NCBI GenBank assembly: GCA_023387655.1 | Contig: JAEWHR010000162.1 | Span: forward strand, 1 to 7,296 | Origin: Bacillota bacterium | Lineage (GTDB): Bacteria; Bacillota; Clostridia; Lachnospirales; Lachnospiraceae | Length of the DNA: 7,296 nucleotides | Direction of reading: 5' to 3' | Part shown: positions 1-6,101 of the stretch, piece by piece | How the letters are laid out: every line of letters starts with the position of its first letter | How positions within the stretch are numbered: position 1 is the first letter of the stretch | Program-made: the position numbers and the translations under genes | The notes under the pieces: generated by a model | What the model was told of the DNA's origin: nothing | The model's database searches: none | The model's input: the letters and a program-made list of their open reading frames with translations, nothing else

Positions 1-138
1 GATAATACAGTAGAACAAAGTATTCCAAAAACAGGCGAACCAGGTGTTGGGAAAGCTATCATGATAGTACTTCTTGGAGTTGGAGGATTAATTATTACAA
101 CAAGAAAAAAGAGAATTATAAAAGGGAAGATCGGATAA
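1..138 (+). CDS. C-terminal end of a sortase-anchored surface protein (5' end outside window)
   Basis: Frame 1 is open from the first base to TAA at 136-138 and gives 45 residues. Seen: the pentapeptide-type motif IPKTG followed by E (residues 8-13 of the fragment), then a hydrophobic stretch (about residues 19-34, containing IMIVLLGVGGLIITT), then a basic tail (RKKRIIKGK). This order is the classic cell-wall sorting signal of Gram-positive surface proteins. By family knowledge, sortase cleaves between T and G of an LPXTG-like motif and links the protein to peptidoglycan. The first position is Ile instead of Leu, a common variant. The ectodomain lies upstream of the window, so its role (adhesin, enzyme, pilin) cannot be told. 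A strong terminator follows about 40 bases downstream, so this is the last gene of its transcript. Confidence 0.85.
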   Translation, partial: DNTVEQSIPKTGEPGVGKAIMIVLLGVGGLIITTRKKRIIKGKIG

Positions 139-177
139 GTTAGGTTAAATTATACTGACTTATATCATCCACTTTAC

Positions 178-218
178 AAAACGGCCAGAAATGATTACTT
201 CATTGCTGGTCGTTTTTT
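178..218 (+). terminator. Rho-independent terminator of the surface-protein gene
   Basis: An 11-bp stem (178-188 with 206-216, one G-T wobble) is crowned by a second 5-bp stem (AATGA/TCATT) with a TTACT loop. It ends in a run of six T at 213-218. The position 40 bases after the TAA of the surface-protein gene fits its terminator. The stem begins with AAAA on the left arm, so it could also work for minus-strand transcripts, but no minus-strand gene ends here. Confidence 0.88.
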
Positions 219-267
219 AGATCGTAGTTGTTAAAATGTCAATCTAATGTAATTAGTGATTGTACAA

Positions 268-296
268 TTGACCTTTTGTTCATTTGGATGTAGAAT
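268..296 (+). promoter_or_regulatory. Putative sigma-A promoter of the double-GNAT gene
   Basis: TTGACC (268-273) and TAGAAT (291-296) are separated by exactly 17 bases, matching the housekeeping -35/-10 pattern with one mismatch in each box. It lies after the upstream terminator and about 100 bases before the chosen start of the acetyltransferase gene. A second perfect TATAAT at 334-339 lacks a convincing -35, so it is the weaker candidate. Confidence 0.5.
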
Positions 297-380
297 TATT
301 TTAATTATGTTAAATAATGGTATATGATCGGGGTATAATCAGATCAAATTTTTTAAATATGAATAACGGATATAAAAAAG

Positions 381-386
381 AGAGGA
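381..386 (+). promoter_or_regulatory. Ribosome binding site that sets the GNAT start
   Basis: AGAGGA lies 8 bases before ATG 395. The earlier in-frame starts at 317 and 359 have no purine-rich element in front of them, so the reading frame upstream of 395 is taken as untranslated leader. Confidence 0.65.
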
Positions 387-394
387 TAAAGGCT

Positions 395-1576
395 ATGGAG
401 TATAAAATTATCCATTTACCAAAAGAGAAATGGAAGGGAACTATAATTCCCATAAGATATACAACAGATAAATATTACGATGTTATAGTAAAAAAAACAG
501 AGAATGGATTTGCTATTGAGATAGAAAAGAAAGATTTTACAGAGCCAGTAACTCATACACCAGAAGAATATGATTTTCCAGATAAGTTATATGAAGATCA
601 CTGGGAGAATGCTTATGCTTGGGGAGTATTAGTTAATGATGAATTAGTTGCTGCAATTGAAACGGACCAAGAATTGTGGTCTAATCGTTTAAGAATTACA
701 GAGCTTTGGGTAGATGAGAAATATCAAAAACAAGGAATCGGTCATGGATTGATTGAAATTGCAAAGGAACAAGCAAGAAGAGAACGTCGTCGTGCAGTTA
801 TATTAGAGACACAATCATGTAATGTTAATGCAGTAGACTTTTATCAGCATGAAGGATTTACCTTGATTGGTATGGATACTTGTTGCTACAGGAATAACGA
901 TTTACAAAGAAAAGAAGTAAGACTAGAACTTGGATGGTTTCCAGATGAGAAGAAAAGATTAAAACATGACGAAATAGAAATTAGAATGGAGACACAGGAT
1001 GATTGGTACAATGTAGAATTAATGACACAACATGCATTTTGGAACAAACATCATCTTGGATGTAACGAACATTACCTTGTGCATAAATTACGACAAGACA
1101 AAGACTATCTCCCAGAGTTAAGCAGAATAGCAGTAAAGGATGGAGAAGTGATAGGCTGCATAATGTATTCAAAAGCGCGAATTGTTGATGGTACAGATAC
1201 CCATGAAATTATAACCTTTGGACCACTTTGTGTAGAGCCTAAATGGCAGGGATGTGGGGTAGGTGAGCTGTTATTAAAGGAAACAATGAACTTAGCTGCA
1301 GATAAAGGGTACAAAGGCATTGTAATTTTTGGTGAGCCAGATTATTATCCAAGAATAGGATTTAAAACATGTGACAATTTTAATATTACAACTTCTAATG
1401 GTAAAAACTTTGATGCATTTATGGGAATTGAATTAGTAGCTGATAGTATGAAAGGTATAAAAGGAAAGTTCTATGAATCTAAAGTTTTTGAAAATCTTCC
1501 CAAGGAAGAAGTGGAAGAATATAATAATAAATTTCCTAAATTACTAAAAGTAAGATTTCCGGGACAATGGGATTAA
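395..1576 (+). CDS. Protein with two tandem GNAT acetyltransferase domains
   Basis: The 393-residue protein carries two different GCN5-related N-acetyltransferase domains, which transfer acetyl from acetyl-CoA to an amine. Domain 1 (about 72-180) has the acetyl-CoA loop YQKQGIGHGL (110-119) preceded by LWVDE. It is followed by ILETQ..N..A..FY...GF (136-155) and the D-T-x-x-Y ending near 161-165; this recalls streptothricin acetyltransferases. Domain 2 (about 195-345) has GPLCVEPKWQGCGVG (276-290) and then FGEPDYYPRIGF (312-323), the pattern of YhbS-like acetyltransferases. Both loops keep the Q-x-x-G-x-G/A core, so both halves may be active. Residues 1-70 match nothing I recognise. A single GNAT domain is usually about 150-180 residues, so this is a natural two-domain protein. 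It stands alone between its own promoter and a terminator. The substrate is unknown; a drug, a peptide or ribosomal protein N-terminus, or a small amine are all possible. Confidence 0.85.
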   Translation: MEYKIIHLPKEKWKGTIIPIRYTTDKYYDVIVKKTENGFAIEIEKKDFTEPVTHTPEEYDFPDKLYEDHWENAYAWGVLVNDELVAAIETDQELWSNRLRITELWVDEKYQKQGIGHGLIEIAKEQARRERRRAVILETQSCNVNAVDFYQHEGFTLIGMDTCCYRNNDLQRKEVRLELGWFPDEKKRLKHDEIEIRMETQDDWYNVELMTQHAFWNKHHLGCNEHYLVHKLRQDKDYLPELSRIAVKDGEVIGCIMYSKARIVDGTDTHEIITFGPLCVEPKWQGCGVGELLLKETMNLAADKGYKGIVIFGEPDYYPRIGFKTCDNFNITTSNGKNFDAFMGIELVADSMKGIKGKFYESKVFENLPKEEVEEYNNKFPKLLKVRFPGQWD

Positions 1577-1612
1577 TGTGGACTGATTAATTATTTCAAT
1601 AATAAGTATGAA

Positions 1613-1648
1613 AAAGGTGCGTCCTAGCCTATAGTTAAGACCACCTTT
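1613..1648. repeat. Bulged inverted repeat downstream of the GNAT gene
   Basis: AAAGGTG-c-GTC (1613-1623) pairs with GACCACCTTT (1639-1648) over 10 bp with one bulged C, around a 15-base loop. No T tract follows on the plus strand. On the minus strand the structure would run into CACCTTTTTC, more like a terminator, but no minus-strand gene ends here. It may be an accessory 3'-end structure of the GNAT transcript. Its role is unknown. Confidence 0.4.
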
Positions 1649-1661
1649 ACTCATATTCATG

Positions 1662-1699
1662 ACAAGGAAAAGTACGCGAAGCGTGCTTTTTCTTGTTTT
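1662..1699 (+). terminator. Terminator-like 16-bp hairpin after the GNAT gene
   Basis: The left arm 1662-1677 pairs with 1681-1696 along all 16 bases (two G-T wobbles) around a three-base GAA loop. The lower right arm is T-rich (CTTTTTCTTGTTTT), and TTT follows to 1699. It lies 86 bases after the GNAT stop codon and before the promoter of the ABC genes, so termination of the GNAT transcript is the natural reading. The long perfect stem around a GTACGC-GAA-GCGTGC core also looks like a small dispersed palindromic repeat, which one window cannot show. Confidence 0.7.
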
Positions 1700-1799
1700 G
1701 AGAGGGTTTTAGATTCATGAATTCTGCTAGGAATGCAACAATTAGTACGATTTTAGGTGTACAAAGGGAAAAGTTACAATATTATCAATCTCTGTTTTT

Positions 1800-1813
1800 C
1801 GAACTTGTGTTCT
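1800..1813. promoter_or_regulatory. LexA (SOS-box)-like operator in the ABC operon promoter
   Basis: CGAAC-TTGT-GTTCT contains the perfect inverted repeat GAAC-N4-GTTC, the core of the LexA/DinR box of Firmicutes (consensus close to CGAAC-N4-GTTCG). It covers the -35 region of the promoter at 1805-1833, where a bound repressor would block RNA polymerase. An eight-base fixed pattern is expected only about 0.1 times by chance in this window. Inference: the ABC genes may be repressed by LexA and released by DNA damage. No lexA, recA or repair gene lies in the window to support this. Confidence 0.55.
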
Positions 1814-1833
1814 AATGTGAAATATGGTATAAT
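1805..1833 (+). promoter_or_regulatory. Putative promoter of the ABC exporter operon
   Basis: A perfect TATAAT (1828-1833) lies 17 bases after TTGTGT (1805-1810), which shares TTG with the -35 consensus. A start of transcription near 1840 would give a leader of about 105 bases before ATG 1945. The weak -35 lies inside the LexA-like palindrome. Confidence 0.6.
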
Positions 1834-1885
1834 ATGGATATTTGGTTATTATAACTGCTAGCAATCGTATATAGGGTGGTTGCTC

Positions 1886-1905
1886 TTCATTCTAAATCGA
1901 ATGGA
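1886..1905 (+). other. Small leader hairpin upstream of the ABC genes
   Basis: TTCATTC (1886-1892) can pair with GAATGGA (1899-1905) over 7 bp including one G-T, leaving a six-base loop. It takes part of a GGAGGT element (1903-1908) that has no suitably spaced in-frame start. It may be incidental, and no riboswitch class is recognised in this leader. Confidence 0.2.
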
Positions 1906-1944
1906 GGTAGATACAGAGAATTTAAAGAAAAGGGAAAGATAAAA

Positions 1945-2253
1945 ATGAAAGCAAAGAAAATTATAAAGGAAAAGGAAAAAAATCCTTTACATAAGGATTA
2001 TCCCCTTCGATCCAATCTGAAGTTCATATTTGGAACGATGTTCAGGGAAGAGAAGGCTCTTAGGTATCTAATTCCAATGGGTATCGTTGTGGCTCCCATA
2101 ATGAGCTACCTCTGGAATTTTACTTCCAGAAGTGTCATTGAGTTAATTACCGAGGGAGAAGACTGGAAAGCCTTGATACCACTTATTCTGACCTTTATCG
2201 TGAGTATTATGCTAGCCTGTGTAATTAATACCTATTACTGGTCCAGTACCTAG
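1945..2253 (+). CDS. 5' fragment of ABC half-transporter 1 (membrane segments 1-2)
   Basis: The fragment is 102 residues: a lysine-rich N-terminus (about 1-17), membrane segment 1 near residues 38-58 (LRYLIPMGIVVAPIM) and segment 2 near 76-97 (ALIPLILTFIVSIML), ending at TAG. ATG 1945 is preferred because the purine-rich AGGGAAAG (1931-1938) precedes it. An in-frame GTG at 1876 would add 23 residues and has only a GGG-type element close by. Alone, the piece contains two helices of the exporter membrane domain and no ATPase, so it would have no transport function unless it assembles with the product of the downstream fragment. Confidence 0.6.
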   Translation: MKAKKIIKEKEKNPLHKDYPLRSNLKFIFGTMFREEKALRYLIPMGIVVAPIMSYLWNFTSRSVIELITEGEDWKALIPLILTFIVSIMLACVINTYYWSST

Positions 2254-2268
2254 TTTCGTTATATCGGG

Positions 2269-3825
2269 GTGCGTATGCATCTTATGACAAGTTTGAACAG
2301 AAAGGCTATGACGGTGAACTTTGAGCATCTGGAGAATCCGGATGTCATGGATGCCTTTCGTAAAGCACAGAACTCTAGTGGTGGAAATGAACAGGGTGTT
2401 GAGGGAATGATGCGTACAGGGGTGGAATGCATGTCAAAGATGGCGGTTGCGTTCGTAGGCTTTGTTATCATGGGAACTCTGCATCCACTGATTTTGCTAT
2501 TGCTCTGTGCCACGGCAGCATGTTCCTTTGTGATGAATGACCGTGTGAATGCTTATACTAAGAAGACAGTATGGGATGTATTGGCACCTTGGTGGCGTAA
2601 AAACAATTACATGAACAATATTAGCACAGAATTCAAAGCAGCCAAGGATATTCGCATGTTCAATCTAACGGACTGGTTATTGGAAAAATGCAGGAATCTG
2701 AATATATACCGTTACAATATGCAGAAGAAAAATGAACTTTGTTGGTTTTATGTTGGTATATTTGACAATGTGATGTGGGCATTTTCTCAAGTGGGAATCT
2801 ATGCCTTTATCATCAATTCAGTTATCAAGGGATACATTACGATTTCTAATGCATTTCTCTATGTAGTAACAGCTGAGACGTTCTATGGTAGCGTTAGCTC
2901 AGTATTAAAGAATATTTCCGGATTGCGCCAAAGAAATCGTGAAGTAAGCGACTTTCGAAGCTTTCTCGATTTTGAAGGTGGGGATTTGGAGAATGACGGA
3001 CTTCCGGTTCCCGGAGGTAATCAGTACGAGTTCGTATTCGAGAATGTATCTTTCTGTTATCCGAAATCAGAGAAATACGCGTTAAAGGAATTAAATCTTA
3101 CGTTTAAGCCAGGGGAACGATTGGCTGTTGTAGGGCTTAACGGTGCTGGAAAGACAACTTTTATTAAGTTATTGCTTCGTCTCTATGAACCGACCAGTGG
3201 TAAAATTTTTTTAAATGGGGTGGATATTCAAAGCTTTCAAAAGAGAAGTTATTATCAATTATTTGCTCCTTTGTTCCAGGAAGTGGAGTTGTTTGCATTT
3301 CCCCTTGCAGAAAATATTTCTATGGATACACCGGAGAACACCAATGTGGCGCGTGCAGAGGAATGTTTACATATGGCAGGCTTTAGTAATAAATTAAAGA
3401 ATTTGCCCAAAGGAGTTCATACCGAGGTTCTCAAGATCATTGATGAGGAAGGGTTGGATTTTTCTGGTGGAGAACGTCAAAAGCTAGCATTGGCTAGGGC
3501 TCTGTACAAGGATTCACCGATCATTGTTCTTGATGAGCCAACGGCAGCCTTAGATGCACTGGCGGAGTATGAGTTATATCAGAACTTTGACCGAATGATC
3601 GGGAATAAATCAGCGATATATATCAGTCACCGGCTTAGCTCAACCAGATTCTGTGATCATATTGCCATGTTTAAGGACGGGCAAATGGTGGAATACGGCA
3701 CTCACGAAGAGTTATTAAAAAAGAATGGACCTTATTCAAATATGTTCGAATTGCAGGCTCAGTACTATGTTGAGGAAGGAGGTGTTAATGATGGCGAAGA
3801 ATGTAGCAATGACATCCAAGCGTGA
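2269..3825 (+). CDS. 3' fragment of ABC half-transporter 1 (membrane segments 3-6 plus ATPase)
   Basis: This is the open part after the TAG, up to 518 residues from GTG 2269; ATG 2275 is an equally weak alternative with GGGG five bases before it. Membrane segments lie near residues 56-88 (two) and about 155-205 (two). The ATPase domain has Walker A GLNGAGKT (289-296), the Q-loop Gln337 in LFQEVE, an altered signature FSGGE (398-402), Walker B IIVLDEP with Asp422-Glu423, and the switch His454 in YISHRLSS. Every residue needed for ATP hydrolysis is present. It overlaps the next exporter gene by about 35 bases, so translation of the two is probably coupled. Whether this piece is made at all depends on re-initiation close to the stop codon, for which the sequence offers no strong ribosome binding site. 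Confidence 0.6.
   Translation: MRMHLMTSLNRKAMTVNFEHLENPDVMDAFRKAQNSSGGNEQGVEGMMRTGVECMSKMAVAFVGFVIMGTLHPLILLLLCATAACSFVMNDRVNAYTKKTVWDVLAPWWRKNNYMNNISTEFKAAKDIRMFNLTDWLLEKCRNLNIYRYNMQKKNELCWFYVGIFDNVMWAFSQVGIYAFIINSVIKGYITISNAFLYVVTAETFYGSVSSVLKNISGLRQRNREVSDFRSFLDFEGGDLENDGLPVPGGNQYEFVFENVSFCYPKSEKYALKELNLTFKPGERLAVVGLNGAGKTTFIKLLLRLYEPTSGKIFLNGVDIQSFQKRSYYQLFAPLFQEVELFAFPLAENISMDTPENTNVARAEECLHMAGFSNKLKNLPKGVHTEVLKIIDEEGLDFSGGERQKLALARALYKDSPIIVLDEPTAALDALAEYELYQNFDRMIGNKSAIYISHRLSSTRFCDHIAMFKDGQMVEYGTHEELLKKNGPYSNMFELQAQYYVEEGGVNDGEECSNDIQA
3776..3784 (+). promoter_or_regulatory. Strong ribosome binding site of ABC half-transporter 2
   Basis: AAGGAGGTG lies inside the end of the first ABC gene, close before two adjacent ATG codons at 3788 and 3791. 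ATG 3791 gives the better spacing (7 bases after AGGAGGT), while 3788 would add one Met. The in-frame ATG at 3725 has no such element. Confidence 0.8.
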
Positions 3826-5671
3826 CAAGGCGAAGAATAAAAACTGCAACGAAGCGAATTCTTCCACAAAGAAATCAAAAGGATGTGTGAAGCACTCTCT
3901 GTTATTTATTCTAAAGCTGGTATGGAAGAAGAAACCAGTCTTATTTCTAATTTATTTTATACAATTAGTTGCAGAGGTTAGCAGAACCATGTTGGCAGTA
4001 ATTCTTCCGAAATATATCATTGATTACCTGATGGAAGTACTACAGGGGAAACCTTATCCTGAAGTAAAGTTCAAGCTATTACTGACCATTGGAGTTTCGA
4101 TTGGTTCTCATTTTTTATGTAGCAGCATCGCGAACTTAACTCACGCTATGCGTACATCCTACGGCGAATGGTTCAACCGTCACCTAGAAGAAGAGCTGGC
4201 ACGCCATGCCATGACCATGGATTTTGAACATACGGAGGATCCAGCTGCACTGGATCAGTTGAACAAGGCAAAGGAAGGTATTAACTCGTATAGTGGTGGT
4301 GTGGAAGGAATTCTATCGAACTTTTACACAATTGTAATGAATTTTACCGTGTTGACAGGTATTATTACAATTATCGTTATCGGCTGCCCTTGGCTGATCC
4401 TTATTCAGGGAGTTAGCTTGTGCATAGTAACTTATTATAATTATCTCAACAATAAAATTGAAGTACAAAGCTTTCTTGAACTTTCGACGCTAAATCGTAA
4501 ATTTGGCTATTTCTTTTATCAATTGGCAGATTTTCGTTTCGGAAAGGATATCCGGCTCTATGACAGTGTAGATATGATGGGGGAAAAAGCGGATACAGAG
4601 AACCGTAAAATGCTTGAAGTATGGGCGAAACGCATGAAACGTCAACGGCACAACTCCTGGAAAACAGATATTATTAATAGCCTTCGAGATGGTAGCTCAT
4701 ATTTTTACTTAGGAGTACTAGCCATTAAGAAAATCATTACCATCGGTGATTTCACCATGTATTCCGGTGCGGCGGGGAACTTCTTCTGGGCTTTGTTTCA
4801 TATCGTAAATGGTGTGCAGGGGGTTGTGAAACGTTCCAATTATATTTATGAATACATCGTATTTCTACAGTATCCCTCAGCAATGGAGAAGGGGACTGGA
4901 GCGATTGAGGAAACAGAGCATGTAATTGAATTTTGTAATGTAAGCTTTAAGTATCCTAGAACGGACCATTACGTCTTACGCCATGTGAACTTGAAGATTA
5001 CCTCCGGTGAACATCTTTCTATCGTTGGACTGAATGGTGCGGGTAAAACAACTTTTATCAAACTTCTGTGCCGCCTCTATGACGTGAACGAAGGTGCTAT
5101 CCTTTTGGATGGGCGTAACATTAAGGAATACTCTGATGAAGAATACCGAAAGCTTTTCGCTGTCGTATTCCAGGACTTTCAGCTGTTTGCCTTTAGTCTG
5201 AAGGAAAATGTGGCACTGGAGCAAAGTTCCTATGCTATGGAGGAAGCGATAGAAAAAGCATTGACCTTAAGTGGTGTCTATGAAGATGCCGTGAAGCTAG
5301 AGAAGGGTCTGAATACGATTATCTATAAGAGCTTTGATGAAGAGGGGACAGAGTTATCAGGCGGACAACGTCAAAAGGTTGCGATTAGTCGAGCCATGTA
5401 CAAGGATGCACCTATTGTTATTCTGGACGAACCAACTGCAGCGCTAGATCCCATGGCAGAGTATGAGATATATCGTAAATTTAATGACCTAGTCGGTGGG
5501 AAAACAGCGATTTACATCTCACACCGATTGTCCTCCTGTAAATTTTGTGACCGCATAGCCGTGTTCGCAGAAGATCACATTAAGGAGTATGGAACTCATG
5601 AGGAGCTTATTGGGTATGAGGATGGAATTTATGCTACTATGTTCCGAGCTCAGGCTGGATATTATGTGTAG
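3791..5671 (+). CDS. ABC exporter half-transporter 2 (permease fused to ATPase)
   Basis: The 626-residue protein is a typical type IV (MsbA-like) exporter half: membrane domain followed by ATPase in one chain, acting in the cytoplasmic membrane as a dimer. A very basic N-terminal extension (about 1-32, many Lys) precedes membrane segments near 49-73, 94-118, 175-197, 199-219 and a pair around 300-350. The ATPase domain has Walker A GLNGAGKT (413-420), FQDFQLFAF at the Q-loop, a canonical LSGGQ (522-526), Walker B IVILDEP with Asp546-Glu547, and His578 in YISHRLSS. It shares many blocks with the disrupted gene before it, so the two are paralogues and probably formed a heterodimer. There is no N-terminal C39 peptidase domain, so it is not a leader-cleaving bacteriocin exporter. 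The substrate is unknown; drug, peptide or lipid export all fit the family. With its partner broken, it could work only as a homodimer or with a product re-started after the TAG. Confidence 0.9.
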   Translation: MAKNVAMTSKRDKAKNKNCNEANSSTKKSKGCVKHSLLFILKLVWKKKPVLFLIYFIQLVAEVSRTMLAVILPKYIIDYLMEVLQGKPYPEVKFKLLLTIGVSIGSHFLCSSIANLTHAMRTSYGEWFNRHLEEELARHAMTMDFEHTEDPAALDQLNKAKEGINSYSGGVEGILSNFYTIVMNFTVLTGIITIIVIGCPWLILIQGVSLCIVTYYNYLNNKIEVQSFLELSTLNRKFGYFFYQLADFRFGKDIRLYDSVDMMGEKADTENRKMLEVWAKRMKRQRHNSWKTDIINSLRDGSSYFYLGVLAIKKIITIGDFTMYSGAAGNFFWALFHIVNGVQGVVKRSNYIYEYIVFLQYPSAMEKGTGAIEETEHVIEFCNVSFKYPRTDHYVLRHVNLKITSGEHLSIVGLNGAGKTTFIKLLCRLYDVNEGAILLDGRNIKEYSDEEYRKLFAVVFQDFQLFAFSLKENVALEQSSYAMEEAIEKALTLSGVYEDAVKLEKGLNTIIYKSFDEEGTELSGGQRQKVAISRAMYKDAPIVILDEPTAALDPMAEYEIYRKFNDLVGGKTAIYISHRLSSCKFCDRIAVFAEDHIKEYGTHEELIGYEDGIYATMFRAQAGYYV

Positions 5672-5681
5672 TGGATGATGA

Positions 5682-6100
5682 CCTTTTAAGTTCATTTATT
5701 CGGCTACTAAGAATTTCGGTTCGAAAGGAAATATTCCTGATTCAATCACAGTTGACAGACACAAATTTGAACACATGCTTCTACCATCGAATAATGTACA
5801 TTATTTAGTTTATAATGAATTTATCAAACGAGCTGTTGGTAAGCTTGGAGAAAGTATATATGTGACACTTTAAAAAGACAATAGAAAACGAGAGTTTATA
5901 ATACCCTCGTATATAAGATTATTTAAAAAGTACAGGCGTTTTTGACATGTTTCTTGAACGCCCTGATTATGAAAACGTGAGCAAGTAAACCATATTGAAC
6001 TTGCAAAAGAAGAAGCAACAAAAATAAACAGGATAAACACTTGATTAAGCGATTAAATGAGCAAAACAATAAACATGTAAACAATAATGGAGGAATGTAA
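5682..6100 (+). pseudogene. Decayed DUF1905 / YdeI-OmdA-like protein remnant
   Basis: Pieces of one protein can be read across changing frames. Frame A, 5682-5873: KNFGSKGNIPDSITVD, then KFEHMLLPSNNVHYLVYN and KRAVGKLGESIYVTL, ending at TAA 5871-5873. From memory, DUF1905 proteins have the order FG-KG-x-V-x-V-x-DG-x-F-x-LLP-xx-HYL-xx-xx-IRKA-xGK-xGD-x-V-x-VTLEKD. Frame A continues after the stop with KDNRKREFIIPSYI, so the TAA stands where GAA (Glu) is expected. Frame B from 5941: FDMFLERPDYE. Frame A again from 5973: KREQVNHIELAKEEATKINR, the AK-x-x-E/A-T-R/K-x-x-RI signature of the YdeI C-terminal half. Frame C from 6041: LIKRLNEQNN, ending at TAA 6098-6100. Roughly the first 20-25 residues and a start codon are missing. 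In the family these two domains occur in small proteins of obscure function. I am fairly sure it is a pseudogene and less sure of the family name. Confidence 0.65.
6089..6094 (+). promoter_or_regulatory. Ribosome binding site of the small-protein gene
   Basis: GGAGGA lies 7 bases before ATG 6102 and decides for that start over the in-frame ATG at 6087, which overlaps the element itself. The site lies within the last codons of the decayed reading frame upstream. Confidence 0.7.
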
Positions 6101-6101
6101 A

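Larger units (their letters stand above)
1945..3825 (+). pseudogene. ABC exporter half-transporter 1, interrupted by an in-frame TAG
   Basis: Read through, this is one 626-codon half-transporter, the same size and order as its neighbour at 3791-5671: six membrane segments, then an ATPase domain. A single TAG at 2251-2253 (codon 103) breaks it between membrane segment 2 and the first long cytoplasmic helix. Both sides are in the same frame, and no insertion or deletion is needed to align them with the paralogue. The stop lines up with Thr121 of the paralogue, 16 positions before the shared (R)xAMTxxFEHxExP block. TAG is also the normal stop of the second exporter gene, so a general recoding of TAG is unlikely. 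The event is either a recent nonsense mutation, a sequencing error, or a break bridged by re-initiation. All ATPase motifs are undamaged, which argues that the lesion is young. Confidence 0.75.

Noticed and set aside
317..394. N-terminal extension of the GNAT gene from ATG-like starts at 317 or 359
   Set aside because: No ribosome binding site precedes either start, while AGAGGA precedes ATG 395 at proper spacing; the extension also resembles no part of the family.
981..1320. Minus-strand reading frames inside the GNAT gene
   Set aside because: They are antisense shadows of a well-supported gene, with cysteine- and leucine-rich random-looking products and no ribosome binding sites.
1901..1942. 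13-codon leader ORF ending two bases before ATG 1945
   Set aside because: It has no ribosome binding site and no attenuator-like codon bias or paired terminator; it is probably chance.
2251..2253. TAG as a recoded sense codon (suppressor or pyrrolysine)
   Set aside because: TAG also ends the intact second exporter gene at 5669-5671, exactly at the expected C-terminus, and no recoding signal is visible.
5889..5910. ACGAG/CTCGT inverted repeat as a terminator of the ABC operon
   Set aside because: Only 5 bp, no T tract, and it lies within the coding remnant.
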